Source: JBQTIM01 sp052388135
GTDB lineage: Bacteria; Elusimicrobiota; Elusimicrobia; FEN-1173
DNA length: 46,807 nucleotides
Assembly: GCA_052388135.1 (NCBI GenBank)
Contig: JBQTIM010000090.1
Coordinates: 1 to 46,807, forward strand
Direction of reading: 5' to 3'
Every line of letters begins with the position of its first letter. Position 1 is the stretch's first letter. Of the stretch, positions 36,383 to 44,908 are shown piece after piece. The position numbers were made by a program, and so were the translations under genes. The notes under the pieces were generated by a model, which worked only from the letters and a program-made list of their open reading frames with translations, made no database searches and was not told where the DNA came from.

Positions 36383-36700
36383 ATGGTGGACGCAGTCCTG
36401 ACGAAAGTCAAAATTAAGCCCCTGGGCGACCGGGTGCTCGTGAAACCGGTGGAGAAGGAAAAGCAGGAGCGGGGCGGGCTCATCATCCCGGATTCCGCCA
36501 AGGAGAAGCCGCAGGAGGGGGAAGTCGTCTCCGCCGGCAAAGGCAAGATCGCGGAGGACGGCAAGCTCATCCCCATGGATGTGAAGGCCGGCGACAAGAT
36601 CCTCTACGGCAAGTATTCCGGAACCGAGATCAAGATCGACGGCGAGGATTACTTGATCATGCACCAGGACGACATCCTGGGCATCCTCGAGAGCAAATAA
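36383..36700 (+). CDS. groES: Co-chaperonin GroES
   Basis: 105 residues. ATG 36383 is preferred over ATG 36368 because GGAGGTG (36370-36376) lies at the right distance and the protein then starts MVDAVLTKVKIKPLGDRVLV. The mobile-loop region (EKQERGGLIIPDSAKEKPQ) and the conserved GKYSGTEIKIDGEDYLIM end are present. GroES caps GroEL in the cytosol. It is 24 bases before groEL, under the CIRCE-type promoter. Confidence 0.97.
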   Translation: MVDAVLTKVKIKPLGDRVLVKPVEKEKQERGGLIIPDSAKEKPQEGEVVSAGKGKIAEDGKLIPMDVKAGDKILYGKYSGTEIKIDGEDYLIMHQDDILGILESK

Positions 36701-36724
36701 CCCGCATTTTCAGGAGGAAATAAA

Positions 36725-38371
<1,647 letters not shown>

Positions 38372-38399
38372 AGCCCGAAGCCGAAAAGACGTTCAAGCG

Positions 38400-38438
38400 A
38401 AGAAGGGAGGGTCTCCAAGGACCCTACCTTCTTTTTTG
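38400..38438 (+). terminator. Intrinsic terminator of groESL
   Basis: Stem AAGAAGG / CCTTCTT and AGGGTC / GACCCT with one internal mismatch and a 6-base loop, followed by a run of T (38432-38437). The next repeat element begins six bases beyond. Confidence 0.88.
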
Positions 38439-38443
38439 TTATA

Positions 38444-38570
38444 CCGGATTCCCCTGTTGGGCGCGAGGACCGAGACTGAAATGACGGGGATTTTTTACGA
38501 TAAAAAATGTGAGGGAAAAGCCCCGGATTTTGCGTCGAATCCCGCGATCCGGCCGGGGAATCCGGGTTAA
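38444..38570 (-). repeat. CCCGGATTCCCC-ended element, copy R1
   Basis: About 123 bp with perfect 11-bp inverted ends (CCGGATTCCCC 38444-38454 and GGGGAATCCGG 38555-38565). Read on the minus strand it aligns along its length with the element at 39285-39445, sharing GGATTCGACG, CCGGGGCTTTT and TCGGTCCT blocks, but lacks about 35 internal bases. Its minus-strand start is the base after the TAA of the CPBP gene (38569-38567). No gene lies in 38372-38566. Confidence 0.8.
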
Positions 38571-39235
38571 GGAAGGGGCGCCGCGGCGTCCTTCCAGCGG
38601 AGGTAGGCGGGACCCACCATCATGGCGGCGTATTGAGCTTGAAAGAGGACGCTGAGCAGGAAACCCGCGGCGGCGTGGGCGAGGGCCAGCGGCACCAGGT
38701 GGGGCGTTTTCAGGAAGATCCAGGTGAAGACGGAGCCGCCCACGAGAGAAAAAGACATCAGCATGGGGTTGGGAAGATGGATAAGGGCGAAGAGGACGCC
38801 GGCGGCGGCCGACACGAGGATCGGGCGCGGCCCGAACGCCTCCCGCAGGCGGTTGGCGATGAAGGATTGGAGCGCATACTGCTGGGCGAACGCCCAAAGC
38901 GGGTAGCCGAAGAGGCCGAAAATGAGCTTGGGCAGGGGCGGCGGCGGTTGAGCCGAGGCCAGCAAAGCCAAGGCGGCCAGGGGAAGCCCGAGGATTTTCA
39001 CCGTGAGGCGGAGGCAGGGCAGGAAATGGCGCCGAGCCAGGCCGATCTTGGCGCGGGAATCGTGGTGGCGGTAATTCGACAGGTGGCAGACGCTCAGCAG
39101 CATCAGCCCGGCCACCAGGAGCGGCGGCCGCCAGGGAAGCCTTTGGCCGATCCAGATGACGGCGAAGACCAGGGCGTAAAAAATCAAGACTTCCAAAAGC
39201 GAGGAGGCCGCGCCGGCCCTGCGCGAAGGGCTCAT
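38567..39235 (-). CDS. CPBP-family (CAAX-like) intramembrane protein with altered active site
   Basis: 222 residues with about seven membrane helices. The C-terminal half matches the CPBP/ABI family: a helix with FAQQYALQSFIANRL, FALIHLPNPMLM, then LVPLALAHAAAGF. CPBP proteases use an EExxxR glutamate pair in the first motif; here it reads QQYALQ, while the two His motifs remain. It may therefore be catalytically changed or inactive. The gene lies between two inverted copies of the same dispersed element, and its stop codon abuts one of them. It follows metF in the same direction, 210 bases away. Role unknown. Confidence 0.75.
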   Translation of the reverse strand: MSPSRRAGAASSLLEVLIFYALVFAVIWIGQRLPWRPPLLVAGLMLLSVCHLSNYRHHDSRAKIGLARRHFLPCLRLTVKILGLPLAALALLASAQPPPPLPKLIFGLFGYPLWAFAQQYALQSFIANRLREAFGPRPILVSAAAGVLFALIHLPNPMLMSFSLVGGSVFTWIFLKTPHLVPLALAHAAAGFLLSVLFQAQYAAMMVGPAYLRWKDAAAPLP

Positions 39236-39284
39236 GGGTAAGTGTATCCGCCGCCGCCGGCGGCTTCAATGGAAAAACGGCGAA

Positions 39285-39445
39285 CCCGGATTCCCCGGTT
39301 GGATCGCTGGATTCGACGTAATATCCGGGGCTTTTTCCTTCACGAAAAAGTTCGACCGCAGTCCGGGCTGCGCCCTCACTTTTTTCCTTCGTAAAAATCC
39401 CCGGCTTTTCCGTCTCGGTCCTGGCGCCCGACCGGGGAATCCGGG
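39285..39445 (+). repeat. CCCGGATTCCCC-ended element, copy R2
   Basis: 161 bp with perfect 14-bp inverted ends (CCCGGATTCCCCGG 39285-39298 and CCGGGGAATCCGGG 39432-39445). It is the longer relative of R1 and lies in inverted orientation to it, the two flanking the CPBP gene. The last base (39445) touches the metF stop codon (39448-39446, TAG on the minus strand). It fills the metF-CPBP spacer; the remaining ~49 bases contain nothing I recognise. Confidence 0.8.
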
Positions 39446-40312
39446 CTAAGCGTTTTGGAGGGTCTTCAGGATTTCGCGGGTGGAGTGGGAGCGGTTGAGC
39501 GTGTAGAAATGGATGCCCGGCGCGCCGCCGGCCAGGAGGTCCCGGCACTGCCGGGCGGCGTGGGCGATGCCGAGGCGGGCCACGGCCTCTTTGTCCTCTT
39601 GGGCGGCCTCCAGCTCGCGTAAAAAATCCGCCGGTATCTTGGCCCCGCACAAGGTCGTGAACCGTTTGATCTGCGCCACGTTGGTCACGGGCATGATGCC
39701 CGGCAGGATGGGGACGGCGATGCCCAGGGCGCGGGCCTTCCGCACGAAAGAAAAGTAATCGGCGTTGTCGAAGAACAGCTGGGTGATGAGGAAGTCCGCC
39801 CCGGCGTCCACTTTGAGCTTGAGGTGCCGGAGGTCCTGCTCCTTGTCGGGGCATTCGACGTGGCCTTCGGGGTAGCCGGCGGCCGCCACGCAGAAGTCCC
39901 AGCGGGAGCGGATGAAGCGGACGAGCTCGTCGGCGTAACGGAATCCGTCGGGATGGGGAGAAAATTCGGTCTGACCCTTGGGCGGGTCGCCCCGCAGGGC
40001 CAGCACGTTCTCGATGCCGCGGGCCCGGATGTCGTCCAGAATGGCTTCCAGGTCCGCGCGGGAGGCGCCCACGCAGGTCAGGTGCGCCATGGTCTCCACG
40101 CCGAGGCGTTCCTTCACGGCGCAGACGATGTCCAGGGTTCTCCGGCGGGTGCTTCCTCCCGCGCCCCAGGTCACGGAAATGTAGGCGGGGTTCAGCGCCC
40201 GCAGCTCGGCGGCCGTCCGCAGCAGAAGCTCGGCGTCTTCGTCGCTTTTCGGAGGGAAGAACTCGAAGGAAAAGGCGGGACCCGGTCGTTTGAGGAGCTC
40301 GGAGATTTTCAC
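39446..40312 (-). CDS. metF: Methylenetetrahydrofolate reductase
   Basis: 288 residues from GTG 40312; a TTG ten codons upstream would overlap the promoter. Hallmarks of the TIM barrel: FSFEFFPPKSDEDAELLL with the catalytic Glu, AYISVTWGAGGSTRRRT, AHLTCVGASRADL, LALRGDPP and FLITQLFFDNADYF. It reduces 5,10-methylene-THF to 5-methyl-THF with FAD for methionine synthesis. The TACACT -10 box ends only eleven bases before the GTG, so the mRNA is nearly leaderless. It diverges from a pteridine-reductase-like SDR. Confidence 0.95.
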   Translation of the reverse strand: MKISELLKRPGPAFSFEFFPPKSDEDAELLLRTAAELRALNPAYISVTWGAGGSTRRRTLDIVCAVKERLGVETMAHLTCVGASRADLEAILDDIRARGIENVLALRGDPPKGQTEFSPHPDGFRYADELVRFIRSRWDFCVAAAGYPEGHVECPDKEQDLRHLKLKVDAGADFLITQLFFDNADYFSFVRKARALGIAVPILPGIMPVTNVAQIKRFTTLCGAKIPADFLRELEAAQEDKEAVARLGIAHAARQCRDLLAGGAPGIHFYTLNRSHSTREILKTLQNA

Positions 40313-40313
40313 T

Positions 40314-40338
40314 TTCCAAAAAAGTGTACAATTTGGAA
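40314..40338. promoter_or_regulatory. Operator-like dyad between metF and SDR
   Basis: TTCCAAA (40314-40320) and TTTGGAA (40332-40338) form a perfect 7-bp inverted repeat with an 11-base centre. It overlaps the metF -10 and a TACAAT -10-like box facing the SDR gene, so a bound regulator could control both directions. Confidence 0.45.
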
Positions 40339-40351
40339 TCAACCGTCACAA
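40323..40351 (-). promoter_or_regulatory. Promoter of metF
   Basis: Minus strand TTGTGA (40351-40346), 17-bp spacer, TACACT (40328-40323). The transcript would start within a few bases of the GTG. Confidence 0.55.
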
Positions 40352-40363
40352 GGACGTGTTCGC

Positions 40364-41125
40364 ATGGACATCAAAAACAAAGTGGCGCTGGTCACGGGCG
40401 GCGCGCGGGTGGGGCGGGCGGTGGCGGAGGCCCTGGCCGCGCGGGGATGCCATGTGGCGCTGGTTTACCGGAAGTCCCGCGCCCGGGCGGAGGCCGCGTC
40501 GGAGGCGGCGCGCGCCCGCGGCGTCCGCGGATTTTTGGTGCAGGCGGACCTGCGCCGGCCCGGCGACGTGGAAAAAATCGTGCCCGCCGTGGAGAAGGAG
40601 TTCGGCCGCCTGGACGTGCTCGTGAACATGGCCTCCCCCTACGAGAAGGTCCGCGACCTGGCCAAGCCCGGCCCCGACGGAAAGCCCGCCGGCGAAGCGC
40701 CCTGGCGGGAAAGCCTCGACGTGGAGGCCGCCGCGGCCTACTCCCTGTCCCTGCGGGCGGCGCCCCTCATGCGGAAAAACGGCGGCGGTCGCATCGTCAA
40801 CTTTTCCGACTGGCTGGCGGCCAGCGGGCGCCCGCGCTACCGGGATTACCTGCCCTACTACATGGCGAAGGCCGCCGTGAAAGGCGTGACGGAGGCTCTG
40901 GCCCTTGAGCTGGCGCCCGACATCTTGGTCAACGCCGTGGCGCCGGGCCCCATCCTGCCGCCCGACGACATGTCCGAGGACGAAAAGGCGGAGGTGGTCC
41001 GCGCCACGCCCCTGCGGCGCTGGGGGGGCGCGGAGGAGATCGCCAAGGCCGTTTTGTTTCTGCTGGAGACGGATTTCGTCACCGGGGAGTGTTTGCGCGT
41101 GGACGGCGGCCGGCACCTTTACTGA
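40364..41125 (+). CDS. Short-chain dehydrogenase, pteridine-reductase-like
   Basis: 253 residues from ATG 40364, AAGGA upstream. Rossmann start KNKVALVTGGARVGRAVAEA, then VALVYRKSRARAEA, LVNMAS, the catalytic Ser in NFSDW, and YYMAK (YxxxK). The TGGARVGRA form with a following YRKS is the style of pteridine reductases (PTR1/FolM), which reduce dihydropterins with NADPH. The divergent neighbour metF supports a folate link, but a substrate cannot be fixed from sequence. It overlaps the next gene by one base (TGATG). Confidence 0.85.
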   Translation: MDIKNKVALVTGGARVGRAVAEALAARGCHVALVYRKSRARAEAASEAARARGVRGFLVQADLRRPGDVEKIVPAVEKEFGRLDVLVNMASPYEKVRDLAKPGPDGKPAGEAPWRESLDVEAAAAYSLSLRAAPLMRKNGGGRIVNFSDWLAASGRPRYRDYLPYYMAKAAVKGVTEALALELAPDILVNAVAPGPILPPDDMSEDEKAEVVRATPLRRWGGAEEIAKAVLFLLETDFVTGECLRVDGGRHLY

Positions 41126-41733
41126 TGAAAAAAGAACACATTCCGACCCCCGCGCCCGTCTCAAGTTCTTACCTCCGCTGGGGCTACGTCCTGGGCGTGA
41201 GTTCCTGCGCGCTGGGGCTGGCCATCCTGCTGGCGGCCGGCGCGACGTCCCTGCGGTCGGCGTTGCGCGGCGTGCGGAAAGCCGACCTGCCCGGCCGGAC
41301 CGCGCTCACGCTGAACAGGCCGGGGCTTTATCTCGGGCTTTACCGGCATCTGGGCGAGGACCCGGCGCCTTTGCGGGAGCTGTCTCAACTGGAAATTTTG
41401 CTCACGGACGAGGGCGGCGTGCCCGTCCCGCTGACGCGCACGCCCGGCGCCGCGGCCCGGGTGGGCGGGCAGGCGGCCCTGGTGCTTTTCCACGCCGAGG
41501 TGCCGTCCAGCGGGCGCTACCGCCTGTCGTCGGCCTATCCGTCGGGCGTGCCGGGGCCCTCGGTGGAAGCCTGGCTGGTGCACGAATCCCTGCCGGAGAC
41601 GCGCTCGGAGCTGGCCGCCGGGGCCGTGGTCTGCCTCGTCCTGTCGGTTTTCGGCGTGTTCGTCCTGGTTCGGACGCGGCGCCTGGCCAAGGCCTCGGCG
41701 CCGGCCCCGCCCCTTCCTCCCCGAAAGAAATAG
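41125..41733 (+). CDS. Two-helix membrane protein of unknown function
   Basis: 202 residues from ATG 41125. A first helix near 17-37 (YVLGVSSCALGLAILLAAGA), a beta-rich domain facing the periplasm (about 40-160; LNRPGLYLGLYRHL, RYRLSSAYPS), and a second helix near 170-190 (AAGAVVCLVLSVFGVFVLVR), then a Pro/Lys tail. No family recognised. It is tightly packed between the SDR and FKBP genes, so it probably shares their transcript. Confidence 0.75.
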   Translation: MKKEHIPTPAPVSSSYLRWGYVLGVSSCALGLAILLAAGATSLRSALRGVRKADLPGRTALTLNRPGLYLGLYRHLGEDPAPLRELSQLEILLTDEGGVPVPLTRTPGAAARVGGQAALVLFHAEVPSSGRYRLSSAYPSGVPGPSVEAWLVHESLPETRSELAAGAVVCLVLSVFGVFVLVRTRRLAKASAPAPPLPPRKK

Positions 41734-41735
41734 AC

Positions 41736-42164
41736 GTGCCCGCCGCCAAGCTCAACGACAAGGTGAAGGTGCATTACACCGGGCGGCTGGACGACGGCAC
41801 GGTGTTCGACTCGTCGCGGACGCGCGCCCCCCTGCAGTTCGTTTTGGGCCGCGGCGAAATGATCCCCGGCTTCGAGCGCGCCGTGGAGGGCATGCGGCCG
41901 GGCGAGGCGAAAACGGTCCGCGTCCCGCCGGAGCAAGCCTACGGCCTCCATCGCAAAGAGATGGTTTTGGAAGTGGGAAAAAGCCAAGTTCCCGCCGACG
42001 CCGTTCCCCGCGAAGGGCAAACCCTCGCCGTGCGCTCCGCCGACGGGCGCCGCGTCCACGCCCGGGTGACCTCGGTCACAGCCGAGAAGGTGGTGCTGGA
42101 CGCCAACCACGCTTTGGCCGGCCGGGAGCTGCTTTTCGACATCGAGCTCCTGGAGATCCTTTGA
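41736..42164 (+). CDS. SlyD-type FKBP peptidyl-prolyl isomerase
   Basis: 142 residues from GTG 41736, two bases after the previous stop. The FKBP domain is split by an insert-in-flap domain as in SlyD: KVKVHYTGRLDDGTVFDSSR, LGRGEMIPGFERAVEGMRPG, the IF domain (about 70-120), then NHALAGRELLFDIELLEI. The His-rich metal-binding tail of E. coli SlyD is absent. No signal peptide, so cytoplasmic. It overlaps the ABC ATPase gene by TTGA. Confidence 0.92.
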   Translation: MPAAKLNDKVKVHYTGRLDDGTVFDSSRTRAPLQFVLGRGEMIPGFERAVEGMRPGEAKTVRVPPEQAYGLHRKEMVLEVGKSQVPADAVPREGQTLAVRSADGRRVHARVTSVTAEKVVLDANHALAGRELLFDIELLEIL

Positions 42165-42943
42165 CCGCGCCCGAGACCCGCGCGCCGGCCAAGGAGGGCG
42201 CCCCGCGGCTGTCGGTCAAGAACCTCCACAAGCGCTACGGCGCCTTGCACGCCTTGAAAAACCTGTCCTTCTCCGCCGGGGCGGGCGAAATCCTCGGCCT
42301 GCTGGGCCCCAACGGCGCGGGCAAGACCACGGCCATCCACATCCTTCTGGGCGTGCTGAAGCCCACGGAAGGGGAAGTGTCGGTCCTGGGCCTCTCGCCC
42401 TTCCGGACGCCGGAGGCGATTTATCCGCGCATCAATTTTTCCTCGGCTTACACCCAGCTTCCTTTCAACCTCAAGGCCCGCAAGAACCTCCTGCTCTTCG
42501 CGCGGCTTTACGGCGTGCCGCGCCCCGAGGAGAAGGTGGAGGAGCTCCTGCGCGATTTCGACGTGGAGGACCTGGCCGACAAAATGACCGGCTCCCTGTC
42601 CTCCGGCGAGCAGACGCGGCTCAACCTTTGCAAGAGCCTGCTGAACGACCCCGAAATCCTCTTCCTCGACGAGCCCACGGCCAGCCTGGACCCCGACATC
42701 GCCGACCGCGTGCAAAGCGCCCTCAAGGAGTTCCAGCGCCGCCGCGGAATCACCATCATCTACACGTCCCACAACATGGCCGAGGTGGAAAGCCTCTGCG
42801 ACCGCGTGCTGTTCATCCACCGCGGGCAGAAAGTCATCGAGGGAACGCCCGATCAGGTGCGCCGGCATTTCCAAAAGGAATCCTTGGAGAAAGTCTTCAT
42901 CCACCTGGCGCGCGGAGGGGAAGTGGTGGAGGTGGGGGAATAA
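42161..42943 (+). CDS. ABC transporter ATP-binding protein (ABC-2 type)
   Basis: 260 residues from TTG 42161. Walker A GPNGAGKTT at 49-57, Q-loop region FSSAYTQLPFNL, signature LSSGEQTRLNLCKSL, Walker B EILFLDEPTASLD, H-loop YTSHNMAEV. The single-subunit drug/polysaccharide exporter style (CcmA-like) fits the permease at 43234. The two genes are separated by a 290-base spacer that holds copy B of the structured repeat, an unusual break in such a pair. Confidence 0.95.
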   Translation: MTAPETRAPAKEGAPRLSVKNLHKRYGALHALKNLSFSAGAGEILGLLGPNGAGKTTAIHILLGVLKPTEGEVSVLGLSPFRTPEAIYPRINFSSAYTQLPFNLKARKNLLLFARLYGVPRPEEKVEELLRDFDVEDLADKMTGSLSSGEQTRLNLCKSLLNDPEILFLDEPTASLDPDIADRVQSALKEFQRRRGITIIYTSHNMAEVESLCDRVLFIHRGQKVIEGTPDQVRRHFQKESLEKVFIHLARGGEVVEVGE

Positions 42944-42988
42944 GATGATCTCGCTCTTGGTAGGTGAAGTGTTTTTCGATTCGGTTTT

Positions 42989-43198
42989 CGGGTCCCCCTG
43001 CGGCGCTTTGAGCACGCCATTTTTCCGGGGCGGGAGGCCCGACCCGATGGCCCCGATAGGCCGTTGAGGGGCCTAAGTGGAGGGCCGCCGGAAAAATGGC
43101 GCGCGGAAGCCGCCGGGGGTGTCTTTTTTCTTTCTCCATGCTTTCTTTTTGGACAAGCAAAAAGAAAGCATGGCCGGGTGCGGGCCGGGAAGGCCCGC
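42989..43198 (-). repeat. Structured dispersed element, copy B (inside the ABC operon)
   Basis: Inverted relative to copy A. Parts in plus-strand order: 28-base end (42989-43016, 26 of 28 as in A); a 14-bp closing stem (43015-43028 with 43088-43101); an inner 6-bp stem (43049-43054 with 43068-43073); a 15-bp T/A-rich hairpin (43137-43172); a 7-bp GC hairpin (43180-43198). Five base pairs of the closing stem and one of the T/A hairpin differ from copy A, and every one is compensated. The linker between them (43102-43136) is almost identical. No coding content is supported in 42944-43233. Confidence 0.85.
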
Positions 43199-43233
43199 GA
43201 CGTTGACTCCATCCAAAACAAAGTGATTAAGAA

Positions 43234-44037
43234 ATGATCGATTCTTCCTTCAACCGTATCTTAACCATGGTGGAGCGCTACGTGCGCATCCACATGAGGA
43301 ACGGCATCCGCTTGGTGGAGCTATTCTTCTGGCCGGTGATGGAACTCCTGGTCTGGGGGTTCATCGTCATGTTCCTTCAGAAAGAGGCGGTGCAGGGGCC
43401 GGCGAAGCTGGCGGTGTGGCTTTTGACGGGCATGTTCTTTTGGGACGTCCTGTTCCGCTCCCAGCAGGCGGTGGGCCTGGCTTTCATGGAGGAGCTCTGG
43501 TCGCGGAACGTGCTCAACCTCCTCATCTCCCCTTTGCGGGCCTGGGAGTGGGTCGTGTCCGCCTGCCTCTACGGGCTCATCAAGACGGCCGTCATCGCCG
43601 CGACGCTCTTCCTGCTGGCCTGGGCGCTCTACGCCTACAACCTGTCGGTGCTGGGGTTTTACCTCGCCCCCTTCCTCGCCAGCCTCCTGCTCATGGGCTG
43701 GGCTCTGGGTCTCTTCACCACGGGCCTGCTGTTGCGCTGGGGCCATTCCGCCGAGGCGTTGGTCTGGGCCGTGCCCTTTTTGATCCAGCCCTTTTCCGCC
43801 ATTTTCTACCCGCTCTCGGTTTACCCCGACTGGCTGGTTCCCTTTTGTCTGGCCCTGCCCAGCACCCATGTGCTGGAGGGCATGCGCGAAGCCGCCGCCT
43901 CGGGCGTCTTCCCCTGGACGCGCTTCGCCTGGTCCATGGGCCTCAACGTCCTCTACATGGCCGCGGGCGCCGGGTTCGCCCTGCGCATGCTCGAGCGCGG
44001 CCGCGAGTCCGGCCGGCTGGTGAGGATGACCGCGTGA
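43234..44037 (+). CDS. ABC-2 type transporter permease
   Basis: 267 residues with six membrane helices. LFFWPVMELLVWGFIVMFLQ, LTGMFFWDVLFRSQQAVGLA, FMEELWSRNVLNLLISPLRA and PFSAIFYPLSVYPDWLVPFC are in the positions expected for ABC-2 permeases (the last is the conserved YPL-type segment). With the ATPase upstream it would form a homodimeric exporter; the cargo is unknown. The start has only a weak purine stretch upstream, and the inserted repeat may have displaced its normal leader. Confidence 0.9.
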   Translation: MIDSSFNRILTMVERYVRIHMRNGIRLVELFFWPVMELLVWGFIVMFLQKEAVQGPAKLAVWLLTGMFFWDVLFRSQQAVGLAFMEELWSRNVLNLLISPLRAWEWVVSACLYGLIKTAVIAATLFLLAWALYAYNLSVLGFYLAPFLASLLLMGWALGLFTTGLLLRWGHSAEALVWAVPFLIQPFSAIFYPLSVYPDWLVPFCLALPSTHVLEGMREAAASGVFPWTRFAWSMGLNVLYMAAGAGFALRMLERGRESGRLVRMTA

Positions 44038-44047
44038 AGCGGCTCGC

Positions 44048-44076
44048 TTGACGGTCCGACGAGGGTGTAGTATAAG
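44048..44076 (+). promoter_or_regulatory. Promoter of rsmI
   Basis: TTGACG (44048-44053), 17-bp spacer, TATAAG (44071-44076). It begins eleven bases after the permease stop. Confidence 0.7.
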
Positions 44077-44112
44077 GAATCTGAGCCGGCGTTTCCGGCG
44101 GGCGGCGCCGCT

Positions 44113-44814
44113 TTGACGTTATTCATCGTCTCCACACCCATCGGAAACCTGGAGGATCTGAGCCCCCGGGCGCGGAGAGTCCTGGCGGAGGCGGACGCCG
44201 TGGCCTGCGAGGACACCCGCCGCACGCTGACGCTCCTGACTTACTGCGGCCTGCGCAAGCCGCTCCTGCGGCACGACGCCGTGGTGGAGAGGCGGGAAGC
44301 GCCCCGCCTGGTGGAGAGGCTCCAACGGGGCGAGAAGATCGCTTTGGTGACGGACGCCGGCACGCCGGGAGTTTCGGACCCCGGTTTCCTCCTGGTGCGG
44401 GCCGCCCTGGACGCGGGCGTCGCGGTGGTCCCCATTCCCGGACCGTCGGCGGTTCTGGCGGCCCTGGCCGGATCGGGCCTGCCCATGGACCGGTTTTCGT
44501 TTCTGGGTTTTCTGCCCCGCCGGGCGGGGCGCATGAAGAGAGAGCTTGAGAAGGCCGGGGCGGAGCAGACCCTGGTCTTTTTTGAATCCCCCTTTCGGGT
44601 GAAGGAGACGCTGGCCGCGGCGCGGGAAGTCTTCGGCGACGTGCCGGCGGCGGTGGGCCGGGAATTGACCAAGATTCACGAGGAATTCATCCGCGGGCCC
44701 TTGAGCCTGGTGCTGGAGAATTTGTCCGCCCGGAAGGAAATCAAAGGCGAAGTGGCCGTGGTTCTGGCGCCGCAATTGAAGGCAACGAAGGATTCTGAAA
44801 GGCGTGAACAGTGA
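44113..44814 (+). CDS. rsmI: 16S rRNA (cytidine-2'-O)-methyltransferase
   Basis: 233 residues from TTG 44113, giving the exact family opening (TLFIVSTPIGNLEDLSPRA). Other hallmarks of this tetrapyrrole-methylase-fold enzyme: DAVACEDTRRT, IALVTDAGTPGVSDPG, VVPIPGPSAVLAALAGSGLP, FLGFLPRR, FFESPFRVKETL, GRELTKIHEEF. It methylates C1402 of 16S rRNA using SAM. The last codons (from 44801) lie inside the left arm of a dispersed inverted repeat, so the C-terminal SERREQ may be repeat-derived. Confidence 0.95.
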   Translation: MTLFIVSTPIGNLEDLSPRARRVLAEADAVACEDTRRTLTLLTYCGLRKPLLRHDAVVERREAPRLVERLQRGEKIALVTDAGTPGVSDPGFLLVRAALDAGVAVVPIPGPSAVLAALAGSGLPMDRFSFLGFLPRRAGRMKRELEKAGAEQTLVFFESPFRVKETLAAAREVFGDVPAAVGRELTKIHEEFIRGPLSLVLENLSARKEIKGEVAVVLAPQLKATKDSERREQ

Positions 44815-44899
44815 TGGCGAATAGGAAAGGCGACAGAGCATTCTCGGCGTGCCGTGTTCGGCCGTTCCGATTCACTATTCACGATTCACCATTCACGCC
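44801..44899. repeat. TGAAT-rich inverted repeat upstream of argC
   Basis: Left arm 44801-44825 opens with GGCGTGAA and the right arm 44867-44899 closes with TTCACGCC; the right arm contains stacked ATTCAC units. It begins in the rsmI coding end and stops ten bases before the argC ATG. A related copy precedes argJ. TTCACG (44878-44883) and TATCCT (44902-44907), 18 bp apart, could act as a promoter. Confidence 0.65.
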
Positions 44900-44908
44900 T
44901 TTATCCTT

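Noticed and set aside
38439..40349. 636-residue minus-strand frame across R1, CPBP, R2 and metF
   Set aside because: It runs through two genes in a wrong frame and through both repeats; low-complexity Arg/Pro-rich translation.
44867..44899. Short CRISPR array (stacked ATTCAC units)
   Set aside because: Units are only 6-8 bases with no spacers and no cas genes in the window.
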